A stretch of 64,000 bases of DNA, taken from assembly GCA_037952775.1 (NCBI GenBank), contig JBANAY010000003.1, positions 11,532,001 to 11,596,000 on the forward strand, in the 5' to 3' direction. How positions within the stretch are numbered: the stretch's first letter is position 1; each line of letters begins with the position of its first letter. The notes beneath the pieces were generated by a model. That model did not search any database, was not told the DNA's origin, and was given only the letters and a program-made list of their open reading frames with translations. The position numbers and the translations under genes were made by a program. Below are positions 35,429 through 47,135 of this stretch, one piece after another. This stretch comes from Clonostachys chloroleuca. Taxonomy: Eukaryota; Ascomycota; Sordariomycetes; Hypocreales; Bionectriaceae.

Positions 35429-37063
35429 TGACCACCTGCAGCGAGCATGTGCATGTGAATTTCTGAATGTATACCATTGGATTTTTTTAGAGTGTTGTTT
35501 TCTTTTGTCAGAGCCTGGAGTTAGCCGGTTTCGGTTGTTTTTGAAATTATACCCTTCTGCTGCAAGTTGTTGAGCTTGCGATCCGTTACGGACGGCTGCG
35601 CGTGTCTTTGGGTATACTCTTTGCGTTTCATGTTTTGTCTATTTTCCTTCCTGTTAAATATATCTCAAGAGGCATGAAATAGAGAATCAGAATGATCTTT
35701 GCAGTTGTGCTAGTTATCAGTAAGCCGGATGAAACCCGAGCCAGTGCGGAAGGAAGAGAGAGGTCCGAGCGCCGTTCTCTCTGGGCAGTCCCCGGGTTAT
35801 CTAGATTCTTGCTACTGATAGGATCGACTTTTATTTGTTGGCTCCTCCCGAGCGACAAAAGAGGTGCTTTTCGGTTTCATCTTCTCCAGAATTGCAAGGC
35901 ATTGCCAACGGCCTGTCCCCCGTTGGCGAGATGCCTGCTTGGCACGCAGAGCCAGAGCCGCTCACCTCACCCAGCCGCCAAGCAGACTAATCAAGGGGAC
36001 GATCTATTCTCAATCTGCCCCTTCAGGGTCCAAGGCTGCTCGCTTGCAAAGCCGTTGTTTCTCGGTATGCTCGTGCTGCAGCCAACGGCGGATCTATGCC
36101 ATGGATACCAGCGTGCTCCTTCGGCTTGCTTGGCCGTACTTCGACTCTGAAAAAGGGGATTGGAGTGGTCTCGCCTGAGAGCAAGTCGGTCAGCCTTGGA
36201 AATGGAACGACCTAGAAAGTGGAAGATGGATGGGTCATGACATTATGATTTATGCTTGAATTTTTTCACCTCTCCTGATGGCCATCGGTGACTGGGGTCA
36301 GGATGTGAGATGGCCTCTACATCATGCCGTGCAACTCGGTTTGCACATAATCACGGTCGCGTCTTGGTTACCCAACGCCTGCCAAGAGTCGGGGACGCCG
36401 GTCTGTGAGTGAACCGCTGGGGCTCTGCCTTGAAGTATTGTTTAATTAATCAATGGGCCGGCAGTTGGCAGCAGGCATTTTGCATAGACGGGCATGAGCT
36501 GGCATTGAGCTGGCAGCTTGGCTCATCATCCATGCTAGACCGAGTCCAGGTACGAAGCCGCCGGATCTGAAACACCAAACAACCTCGCCCCGTCCATCAT
36601 TCTTTTTTTAGGACTCCGCCATGACGGGATAGACGCCATGAACCAATCAATGACTTTACCATGCTTCGAACCCAGCACACTTTAGGGTTCCGCCTGGCCA
36701 TGTCGTCCGTCGACGGGGGCTTTTACCGCTGGCCCTATCTCACCGGGGTGTTATTGGGCTCTTGGACATCGTCTGGGAAAGGACAAGTCGGGTAACTATG
36801 CATTTACCACCGGAGATGACCACTCACACCGCGTTGTTGGCTGTATGCTGTACCGTGAGAGGGCGGCATCGCATAGCAAGTCATGGCACGCCATGGAGCA
36901 TATAATGCCTTGAGTAGCCCGCCGAATAGTCATGATGTCTGTCTTGAATCATCAGACTCATCCTCTCTCTTCTGAATCTGAAGTTCTTCTTTCTCTGACC
37001 TTGCCGAGTCTTTTGCCCTTGTGACTTTTTCGAGTTCTTCCCCCACATTACCAAATAATCAAG
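35429..37063. other. intergenic between SH3 gene and GH76 gene
   Basis: About 1.6 kb with no supported gene. The last 120 bases are CT-rich, a common feature of leaders of well-expressed fungal genes, directly before the GH76 ATG. Confidence 0.4.
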
Positions 37064-38224
37064 ATGAGACTTACACTGGCTTCCGCGGGCGTTGCTGCCC
37101 TCTCTCTGATGGCTCCCATCGCCCACGCCGCCAGCGCCGACGACTACGTCTCCTACACAATCAAGGGCATCGAGTCGATGAACTCGGCATGGTATGATGT
37201 CCCCACTGGTGTTTGGAACGCAGCATGGTGGAACAGTGCCAACACTCTCACAACCTATGCCGACTTTGCTTCCCTCCGACTTGACGAAGCAAACAAGTTG
37301 AACATTGGCGGTTACATGCGCAACACTTTCACAAACGCCCAGAAGACGTCTGTGAAAACCAGCAAGGTATACCAGGCCAATGGTTTGGTCAAGTCCACTG
37401 ACAAGTTGGGCGGCGTGAGCGCGCGAGGCTTCGCCAACTTCCTCAACGAGTACTATGACGACGAGGGCTGGTGGGCTCTCGCCTTGATCCGCTCCTACGA
37501 TGTGACCCGCGAGCAGGAGTATCTCGACTCCGCCGTCCGCATCTTCGAGGATATGCAGACCGGACAAGGCACCCCTTGCAACGGCGGCATCTACTGGAAG
37601 AAGGACCGCAAATACGTCAGCGCCATCTCCAACGAGCTCTACCTCTCCGTGGCTGCGTCCCTCGCGAACCGCATCCCCAGCAACCCCCAGTACTTGGAGA
37701 TTGCCAACAAACAGTGGACGTGGTTTAAGAACAGCGGCCTCATCAACAAGAACAACCTCGTCAACGACGGCCTCAACGATGAGTGCAAGAACAACGGCCA
37801 GCCGACCTGGTCCTACAACCAGGGCGTCATCCTCGGGGGGCTCGTCGAGCTCAACAAGGCCACTGGAGACGCTGCGCTCCTCGACACCGCCACCAGCATC
37901 GCCAAGGCCGCCATCAAGGCCCTGTCCAGCGACAAGGGCGTCCTCGTCGAGACCACGGGCTGCGAGAAGGACAGCGCGCTGTGCGGCGTCGACGGCAAGC
38001 AGTTCAAGGGCATCTTCCTGAGGAACCTGCGGTACCTCCACCAGGCCAGGGCCGACGACGAGTTCAAGAGCTTTATTATTCGCAACGCCGACAGCATCTG
38101 GGGCAACAACCGCAACGGCGACAACAAGTTCGGCGTCGCCTGGACGGGCCCCTACACGGAGGCCACGGGTCCCAGCCAGAGCTCTGCGCTTGATGCGCTC
38201 GTCGCTGCCGTTGCTGTCGCTTAA
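37064..38224 (+). CDS. secreted GH76 endo-alpha-1,6-mannanase (DFG5/DCW1 family)
   Basis: A single exon of 386 residues. Residues 1-22 are a clear signal peptide ending AHA. The (alpha/alpha)6 barrel shows family blocks WWNSANTLTTYADF, NEYYDDEGWWALALIR with the paired catalytic Asp, CNGGIYWKKDR, ISNELYLSVAASLA and WSYNQGVILGGLVEL, plus cysteines in DECKNNG, TGCEKDS and LCGVDGKQF. Enzymes of this family cleave or transfer alpha-1,6-mannan and help attach GPI glycoproteins to the wall. The usual Ser/Thr linker and long hydrophobic GPI tail are absent. The protein stops at ALDALVAAVAVA, so a soluble secreted form is likely. It has high GC at third codon positions and no introns, suggesting strong expression. 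Confidence 0.93.
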   Translation: MRLTLASAGVAALSLMAPIAHAASADDYVSYTIKGIESMNSAWYDVPTGVWNAAWWNSANTLTTYADFASLRLDEANKLNIGGYMRNTFTNAQKTSVKTSKVYQANGLVKSTDKLGGVSARGFANFLNEYYDDEGWWALALIRSYDVTREQEYLDSAVRIFEDMQTGQGTPCNGGIYWKKDRKYVSAISNELYLSVAASLANRIPSNPQYLEIANKQWTWFKNSGLINKNNLVNDGLNDECKNNGQPTWSYNQGVILGGLVELNKATGDAALLDTATSIAKAAIKALSSDKGVLVETTGCEKDSALCGVDGKQFKGIFLRNLRYLHQARADDEFKSFIIRNADSIWGNNRNGDNKFGVAWTGPYTEATGPSQSSALDALVAAVAVA

Positions 38225-38809
38225 TGGCTTTTCTTCTTCTTCTTCACTAGAGCGATTTTGGATTGGAGTTGGTTTTGGGCACACATGTGATGTGCATGAC
38301 GAATGGAATGGGATATGGGTTTACTCGGGCACAGCGAATGATTTGATTTTCTTCTTCATTTACTTCTTCCTCTTCTTCTTTTTACTTTTCTCTTCTTCAT
38401 TTCTTCTTTTTATCTTCTTCTTCAATTTCAATTCTTCTCTTCAGTTCTTCTTTATTAGGATATTTAAACCCGAATTTCTTTTAGAACGTTTATTACTTCA
38501 TTACTTGAAATATATTTTTATATTCCTCGTCTACTGAAATTCAACTGGCTGACATAACGTGTGACATTGAAATATCGCACTGTAGAGAGTAGACCCACAG
38601 CAATATGCCCAATCCACAAGAGCTCAACCTCAAGAACTCCAGTCTTCAGCTGCGTCTTCCAGCTAAGCAGAAGCTTCTTGCTCTGCAACGACTTGGTCAT
38701 TTGAATCGGGCATTTAAATTTCTTTGTAGGCTGGTTAGCAAAAGGCTGCTGGGCTATACTTCTTTTCACACCCGACACACAATCCTGATACCCCCGCAGC
38801 TTCTCCGTG
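38225..38809. repeat. TTC/CT-rich 3' region and spacer
   Basis: From about 38231 to 38450 the plus strand is dominated by TTC and TC repeats. It then turns AT-rich until the start of the cofactor D gene. It probably serves as the 3' flank of the GH76 gene and the promoter of the next. A minus-strand frame at 38518-38778 has no domain. Confidence 0.55.
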
Positions 38810-41800
38810 ATGGATGCTCCGGAGCAGGACTATGACACAAAGCTGCAAAAAGCTTCCAACGAACTTCTTGCCGAGTTCGACAAATTCCTCTCCAATTTTT
38901 TCCGCAAATCTGATGGGAAGGGAGGTTCTCGAGTCCGCTCTCGTGTCCGGGCTCGAGAGGTGCATTGGGCAACCAGTAACGTAAGTTGACACTGTGATCA
39001 ACGGAGAGTACTCAGCTTATACATATACTTCTTCACAGTGCTTAGATCCCTTTCAAGAACTCCCTCAACTGCTAGATCCCTATCTGTCTAAATGGATCCC
39101 TCTGCTCTCAAAGACGTATCTGGAGCGTCTCCAGTCGAGACGTCCTGAGAAGAAGAATGCTGATCTTTTAAACCTCCTGGTGCCTGTAGAGTTTGCTATC
39201 TGCAAGATCCTCTACACCTTCTGCAAGATAAGAGGGGAGAAGGTCATAGTTCACTTCCTCAACGTAGAGGCTAAGTACCTGGAGCTTCTACTGGGGGACA
39301 TTGAGGAAGCAGAGCAGTCTGCTACGGGAGAGTCGCCTGCTAATACATGGTCTTGGGAGCAGCGCTACATCGTCCTTCTGTGGCTGTCGCACCTATTACT
39401 GGCTCCCTTTGACTTATCCACCATCTCATCTGTTGAGCTGGATGATGCAGCGGCCTCGGACGTTCCCGGCTTGCGGTTGCCACCCAATTTGCCAGGCATC
39501 GCGCTGAGGGCCATCCCCCTTTCTATCAAGTATCTCGCCTCTCCAGGGAAGGAGCGCGATGGCGCAAAGGCCCTCCTAGTCAGGATAACCATGCGGAGGG
39601 ATATGCAGCAGCTTGGTATTCTGGACAGTCTGGTGCAGTGGTCTCTCTCATCTCTGCGGCCAAAGGACGATGGCTCGCATTCAACCCCTTACTTCTATCT
39701 GGGCATTCTCTCTTACCTCGCGGGGATTCTGCAATCATCATCTGACACTTCTGACATGGATAAATACCTGTCTTCCATCTTCGACGCTGTTCACAAGCTC
39801 GCGCACCAGGAGGACGCGACCTCGAAAACCATCATCTCACTTGCTCTGGCGAGAAAGATGATACTCAAGGTCATTCGCACAGTTATTGTCTCTTTTCTCC
39901 GGCATTCCAGGCAAGATATGGCCAGTACAGAATTAACAGAGACAGCGATCGGTTACCTGCTAGAAAATCTATCAGACAACGATACTCCAGTTCGGTTGGC
40001 TGCAAGCAAGTCTCTCAGTATCATCACCTTGAAACTGGATCCCGACATGGCCTCACAGGTAGTGGAGGCAGTTCTCGAGTCACTGAATCAGAATGTCTTG
40101 TGGAAGAAGAATTTGGGCTCAAAACCTGTACGGGATCTATCCGCCGTGAGCCACCTCGAGTGGCATGGCCTTATGCTCACATTATCCCATCTGCTGTATC
40201 GTCGATCGCCTCCGGCGGAGCAGCTGGCCGACATCATCCATGCACTGCTCCTGGGTCTGTCCTTTGAGCAACGAGGAACCTCAGGTGCTAGCGTGGGTTC
40301 CAACGTGCGTGACGCTGCGTGTTTCGGTATATGGGCTCTTGCTCGGCGCTACACCACCAAAGAGCTTCAAGATATTTCCACCCAGTCGGTGTTTGCGGCT
40401 AGAACCCACCCTTCCTCCAGCTCCATACTCCAAGTTCTTGGTACTGAGTTGGCCATGACGGCATCTCTAGATTCTGCAGGAAACATCCGCCGTGGTGCGT
40501 CTGCTGCATTGCAGGAACTTATCGGGCGGCACCCAGACACCGTGGAAAAGGGCATTTGGGTTGTTCAAGCCGTTGACTATCATGCCGTTGCACGGAGGTC
40601 CAGGGCGATGGAAGAAGTCGCTCTGAAGGCTGCGAAGTTATCTCCACAATATGGGGAGGCCATCATTGATGGGATCCTGACCTGGCGTGGTATTGGCGAT
40701 ACTGATGCAGGGTCAAGGAGAGCCGCCGGGTCGGCTTTTGGAGCACTTACAGCTGAGCTTTCTTTCGAAGCCTCCGAGGATCCATTTGTTAGGTTTAACG
40801 GGGCTATCGAGCTGTTATCTGATCGTCTCAAGGCGTTGGAGAAGCGACAGGTTGAGGAGAGGCATGGTTTGCTGGTATGCTTTGCTGCGCTCTTGAACCA
40901 ATTCTCCCGGTGGTTTAAGGCGGCAGATGGCGCCCAGATAATCACTTCCCTTATTGCCGATATTATCAATCGAGTGACTGGGATTGTATCGGAATACAAG
41001 ACCCAGACATACCGCCGTCCTGAGCTTATCGCCGAAGGCGTGAGCCGACTTGTGTCTTCTCTCGCAGCGGTGATACAAGCCGCACTCCTTGGAGACCAGC
41101 ACGTCAGCGACATCCAAACTATGGATGAGCTACTAGCACAGAAGAGTACAGCTGAGTTCCTCGATTTGGTGTCCACTGTGGACTCCGTTGCACAGAAGCC
41201 AGCAGCGGTGAAAGAGCTGCTGACCACCTTGAGAGATGTTGTCCCAATGTGGCTGAGCAGGACGGAATCTGATGTCGTGGACTCTGCATCCATAGCGGCG
41301 CTGGTCCTCCTGATGTTCTCAGAGCCTGTGGAACGAGCAGACATCCTCGCTGAATGGGCCGCAACGATCCGCAATCGTGGCAGCTCCGGCAAGATCACGA
41401 CCGCGGACGGGTACTTTTACACTCTGGCTCTGGCTCAGCCACTCGTCACGACGTTCAGGCAGCCCGGCGATGACGGCAAGACCGACATTGTTTGCGAGAC
41501 TATCCTGGCCCGGTGGAACGCAGATGAGGCTCAGACGGGACTTGCAAAGGTCGAGACTCGGGTTGCCATCTTACAGAGTCTCACTCGGAGCCAGATTCTC
41601 CACAACCAGCCACTTGTGTTCCTCGACATACTGTCTGATGGCTTGGATGATTACACGACGACGGCCAGAGGTGACATTGGGTCCCACGTCAGGGTCGAGG
41701 CTCTACGGGCCGTGGGATCTCTTTGGAGGAGGATCAGGGATGGCCCAAGCAGGCCGATATGGGCCGGTCCATCTATTAGAGCCTTATTCTACGGTACCCT

Positions 41801-42690
41801 TCGATTAGCGGCGGAGAAGTTTGATCGGGTCCGTCCTGAGGCTCAGGTTGCGTTGTCTCTGGTTCTTGAGAAACAGTAAGTAGATCATTTCCTCAGCCTT
41901 TTTTTACAGCAGCACATGTTACGTCTATCAACACAACGCCCACTAACATAGAATTAGATATGGTCATGAATTCCGACGGCTGGGTCTCTCCTCTGAAAAG
42001 TACTTCCGCGCCCTCCTCCAGCTCGTTGACCTGGACAACCTTCCAGACGAGATAGGGGACATAGCCAAGGACGAGACTGGCACATGGATGGCGAGTTTGA
42101 TGGCCGGCCTGGTCACGTCCGCCGACACGGGCAACGAGGACCTCGTCATCGCTAGTCGCGCAGCCCTCACGACATTCTGCAATGCCTCACAGAGGAACCT
42201 GGACCTAGTATATGGAGCGCTCTTTGATAACCTGAAACTTCGTCAGGGCGAGGACCGGGTCATCGTCCCGACACTGGAGATCACCGCGTTTCTCTTCCAC
42301 GTTGGTGTTCTCCAGCGAAGTGAAACGATCAGCCTCCGCAGCCTGTGCCTTCAGACACAAAAGGCGGGCTACAAGACGGGCAACGTCCGCAAGCTCGAGG
42401 CCTGCATCAAGGTCTACGGGGCGGTTGCTACCCTGGGCAGCCGCCGGGACGAGGCTGAGACGGCTCCTGATGCGGCTTCTACGACCGCGGCGGGTATACA
42501 GGAGGCCCGGAAGAGGCTGGGTGCTCTCCTGTTCCACCCGTGGCCCAAGGTTCGGACCATGGTGGTGGACGAGCTCTGGGGGCTGGTTGGTGAGCGGGAG
42601 GAGGACGGGGCTCGACTGACGGGCTTTGACTGGGGGGAAGCAGACAAGAACAAGATTAGGACGGTCGTACAGGATCTTAGACTTGGATGA
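38810..42690 (+). CDS. TBCD: tubulin-specific chaperone D (cofactor D, Alp1/Cin1)
   Basis: Three exons (38810-38980, 39039-41875, 41958-42690) give 1246 residues in one frame, the normal size of cofactor D. The protein is a long solenoid of HEAT-like helices. Recognisable stretches are VEFAICKILYTFCKIRGEKV near the N terminus, WSWEQRYIVLLWLSHLLLAPFDL, DNDTPVRLAASKSLSIIT, GLSFEQRGTSGASVGSNVRDAACFG, and the C-terminal TFCD domain ending with HPWPKVRTMVVDELWGL. Cofactor D binds beta-tubulin with cofactors C and E to assemble and disassemble alpha/beta dimers and is needed for microtubule integrity. The second intron has CTAAC-type branch and donor GTAAGT overlapping a false stop at 41877. Confidence is high. 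Confidence 0.95.
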
Positions 42691-45600
42691 TGGGGATCAT
42701 CTTAGAATAGGTGTGTATGATATGTCATCGCCCTACCCTTGGCTACGTAAACCGAGTAGCATCCTCCGCGGATCTCCCAACAAACACCGTGACCCCAAAA
42801 AAGCTCGTTCCATATCAAGAGGTCCAAAGCTCTGCAGTGACTTTCCGTCTCAAATGAATCTCACTTCTCCACAAGGTGGTATGTAATCAGATCTATATAC
42901 AGCCCTCGCCGGCTTTAATTTCTCCCATGATGTAGGTCTCATCCTCGCGAGAGTCTTCTTTCTTTTAGTACCTCAAAATAGATTCTTCTATCGTCTCGAA
43001 TTTTCTTTAATAAAGGGGGTTAACAACTTATTTAGTGATACATGATCTAGGACCAATAGTCACTTAACTTCAGCTCCACGCCATGCTCATAACATAACAA
43101 GCCAGTCGTTTGTATCCCGATGCCAACCGCTTCCATGACGGAATATCGCCGCGCGGTTTTGAAGGTCAGAACTTTGTTCAAGTAATCTGTTTCCTATCCG
43201 AGAGCAATGCTACGGGATGGGAGGCTAATGGTGGCCCTAACCTCGTACTAGGTAGGTAGTATCAGTGGAATCAGCTTTGGTGCCATCTTCTACGTTTCGA
43301 AATTTTGACTACCTGATGTCGAGACACCCATTTACAGCCTTAGGGCCTCCAGGTGGCGCAGATCAAGCGGACTAAATGTGTGTAGACTTTCCATTTTCAA
43401 TCTCGCATTCTAGCGACGTTCTAGGCTGGAACTAAGATGGTGTCATATTGCTGAGAAAGGGACTATCTTCTAGGTACCTCTTTGCCACTTACGCCCTGTG
43501 TCTAGTCTTGTCGCTAGGTCCTAGAGTTTTGGCTGTAAATGGCATTCTAGTCTTTGGAACAAAAGCCTAGAGAAATACTATCTGAGCTGAAGACTGTATT
43601 TTCGCATGCCTTCAAGGTCTTATTTGCAATGGCCGGCGACCTGCCTCTCTCTCAGTGACTAACTATTTGAAGCCGAGGATTTTTCCGCAGCATGGTTTCA
43701 CTATTTCGCCTCCTCAAATTGCGTGCTACGTGAGCCTTATTGAGCCCGCGGTGGCTCCGGAGGGTATTCTCAGATATCGCGGTCAATTGATCAATTGGTT
43801 TTCAACCAAAAAAAAGCACTGCAAGCAACCTAAAATCCGTGTCATGACTCGATCCTGGCTGCGGGTTGACCTGTCTAACCATTTCCACGATCGCGATACT
43901 ACCCCATCCACGCTTTTAGGTAGCTGCACTTAGATACCTACCTTTCCAAGGCAGTACCTTTTTTCAACGATTGTTCAGCATGAAATAAGAAGAGGTTTCC
44001 AATTAAGGAGTCGGATCAGGAACATAGCTGCGACATCTACTCGTATGCAGCTCACTCAATCCTCAATGTGGCGGTCAGAGATGGCTTCAACAGAGCCATG
44101 TGAGCGCATCGGGGGAAACCGCCAGGGCGTTAAGGTTTCCCGTTAGCGCCGTCTCCGCCGCAGTCTTTTCAGCGAGATGCGGCGGGCAGGTTCTAGGTAC
44201 AGGGCAGTCTCATGCACTAATGCGCTGGAGATTAAGCAGCCAGGGATCGAGGGGCACGTCGATCGCTTGTAGGTGTCATCAACGGCCAGCCAACGTGACT
44301 TGCCCAGCCCAATGGCCACATGTAGCCTCCCTATGCCTTCGGATAGTCCCACAACGCCCAGGATGATCGCGTGAACGGGTCTCGCTGCCACTTCGGTTGG
44401 ATAATTTAGAGTAATTACTGGGAGGGGCGAGGGGCAGTGGCCGTCATCAAGCCCGAGCGCGCAAACTGCTGGGTCCTTATCACCACCAACGAATGGACAG
44501 TATGTGTGTATGGGCCTGGTATGTACGGAGTGCGAACCCTGGGCCGTCCACCATGAACAGCAGGTGTTGGCAGATACCAAACTCGCAGCAGATATGGCGA
44601 GAGTGGTCAATCAGCGAGAAGACGAGATTGTCATTGCAAGTCATCGGCTCCGGCCGACCTGTGCCACCCCCAACCTTGCACACAACCACCAAGTGGTGTC
44701 GAGTATCTGCCTTGGTGGAACCAGCCACCGATTAGGATGCTCAGGCTGGGGGAGGGGAAACAAGGCATGGACCCCGACATATCGACCTTTCTCTTACCTA
44801 AGTTTTGAGATGGAGGTAGCGCAATCAGGAAAACTCATGCCGCTATCTACGACGATACGGTAAGCGGAGCGCAATATGCACACTCCAATGCTCTAGCTCT
44901 GGTACTAAGATCTTGGCTTCGGTCGCCGAGAAAGCGCAGAACCCCGGATTGTTTCACATTGCCGTCTACGTCTTTGCCTCCTGCTTCCACCCACCAGCCA
45001 TCGACCGCCGAGTCGCGGCCGCCCAACGTAGGGTCTCATAGTGGCACCATACAGTATTCACTACCACCATGTGGGTGATCTCGCCTGCAGGTACAGTGGT
45101 ACTGGATACATACGCATGCGAGCAAGCGGCAGTTCCCAGGATGACGACTCCAGCCGCTATCGAGGGCTGCCCCGCTGACACCCCCCATGACCCAGCAGAG
45201 CCAAGGGACCCCATGTCTTGCCTGGGAAGGTCTGTCACAGAATTGGGCCAGTGTGGATGGGCGGAGTCTGGAGATAAACCAACCTCGGTGTCTGACGGAC
45301 AGACACCGCTTATCTCTCTGTAAAGCTTGGCTCCAGGCCTGTGCTCGTGCTCGTGCTCTCCTCACCATTAGCTTGGAGACATTTGGGGAGATGCGTATCG
45401 GGCAGGGGCATCTAGCCGGAACCGATCAAAGGGAATTAATTTGTTCATCCCACACGCGAGATTGGAGCTTGATGGGTGGTGGACTGGTGGTTGGCCTCCC
45501 TTGATAAGAGGTTTTTCAGCTTCATGCTGCTGCCCCCGACGCTTGCCTTATACGGAGTGTTACCATCAGCATTTACAAATCTACAATGTACACTGCCCTT

Positions 45601-47135
45601 GCTGCGGCTTCATGTGTGTGTGTGTGTGTCGAAATGGCAAACCAATATGCTACTTCGCCCTACGCGTAACAGTGTCAGCTTGTTTGCAGAGTGTTTGGTT
45701 GGCTATCGGCCAGGAGCACTTGACCAACAAAATCAGTTGACAAGCTTGGCTCGCACTTTGGTATCAGGACATCACACAGAAATGAGGCAATGAGGACCAA
45801 CTAACCGACCTATCGATGCTAGCTTCTCCCCTCCTGCTGCCGACCGCTCGCTAGTGTTCTCTTGTCCCTCCTTATCTCTAACAGGGACTACCTATCGCTC
45901 TATCTCACATATCCAGGTACCTGCAGAGGTACAGGAACTGATCAGTGACGATCCAAGACCGGACTCGAGCACGCCCAGCTAGGCGAGGACCTGACTCGTA
46001 TTCCAGCCGCCTCGTAGCCTTGTATAGTTGCCATGGCCAATTTAATTCAGAGTGTCCATTGCCTGCGTCAATTCCAACAATTGAGCCCGTGCATGTGTCG
46101 GCAAGCTGGCAACGGGCGCACGCCTAGAACTAGCGATATCCGCCACAGTACCTCCCAACATTCCTGGTACCTGGCAATTCAGGTAGGCCCAGGCCTCGGT
46201 CTTGGGGTCAAGGTAGGTAGGGGAAGACGCTAAAAGCCAACGGTGTGTGTAGGATAGATTCTCCAACTGTTGGACCCGACACTAACAGTCCCAGCGGGGC
46301 GGAGTCCTGTAGGAGGGCCAGATAGAGGTCAGGTACGTACTACAGTGGCAGCGAGTAAGCAAGCACATGTTCCGCCAGCATCCCAGCCGCCATCCATGCC
46401 CGTAATGCGTAAGTAGTGTAGGCAGGTACGTAGGTGCTCTTGAGTGTGCGTGCAAAAGCACTTTCCAATCTGGCTTGCTCTCTGCTGCTGTACGGCGGGA
46501 ACGTGCTGCCACCACCCCTCCGTCTCTCTGTGCTTGCTATGCCCGTTCTGCCCACCATCCACCGTTCCTTCCAATCTCTCGTCGTCCCTTCCTTGTACAC
46601 CCTATCGTATCTTATTAGTTCCAACCTGCCTTTTTTTGCTCGTCCGTTTTTCTTTTACATCTTTGTTCTTTTCCCTCAAGTCCCGGGACCTTTGAGGAAC
46701 ATCACCCGACCCAATTTCATCAAAAGTGCGGCACCGCTCGGCTCTGACCTCATAGCCCAATTTTTTCCTGGTCTTTGCACACGAGCACTTGGCCAAGTTG
46801 GTCCCTCCACATCTGTCTGTGCTCAAGGTCCGCCACTGCTTGTGCTGGGTTCTTCGCAAGTCGCCAACCTGCATCACCAATTCGACGTCCTTTCCCATGC
46901 CTCACAGAACCGTAGACCTCCCCAGATCGCCTGAGCTTCCCCATGCAGTTGTGAGGACAGCGCTCAGCCATTCGACGACAAGTTTGTTGCGGCGGCGCAC
47001 ACGGCCGAGGGCCTTGACCAGGGACTATTCCGACGACACCTCGAATTGCGACTCGCCCTTCACCTCATAGCCTTCTCCTCGCTCGTCGCACCCTCTGCGG
47101 AGGCCGACGGGCGCGGACTCAAGTCGTCCTTGACC
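42691..47135. other. long gene-free region upstream of the receptor gene
   Basis: About 4.4 kb carries only short frames without domains. Several TAGGTAGGTA or TACCTA motifs occur (43251-43259, 43471-43480, 43933-43942, 46211-46220), and a (GT)n run at about 45614-45629. The final 700 bases are C- and T-rich and probably form the leader. No gene supported. Confidence 0.4.

Noticed and set aside
36661..36690. TTCGAA-containing segment resembling a tRNA T-loop
   Set aside because: The flanking bases do not form a T-stem and no matching anticodon or acceptor stem is present. Other GGTTCGA-like sites failed the same test.
36881..38284. 467-codon open frame on the minus strand across the GH76 gene
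   Set aside because: It is the antisense shadow of a GC3-rich, intronless gene. It has no ATG-led domain and is very rich in Val, Glu, Ala and Gly, as such shadows are.
40580..41398. 272-codon minus-strand frame inside cofactor D
   Set aside because: Shadow of a long continuous exon. The Ser-rich translation has no recognisable domain.
44143..44610. 155-codon minus-strand frame in the second long spacer
   Set aside because: No recognisable family and no supporting introns or neighbours.
45614..45629. Short (GT)n run
   Set aside because: Only about eight units in a spacer. It is a common microsatellite with no sign of function.
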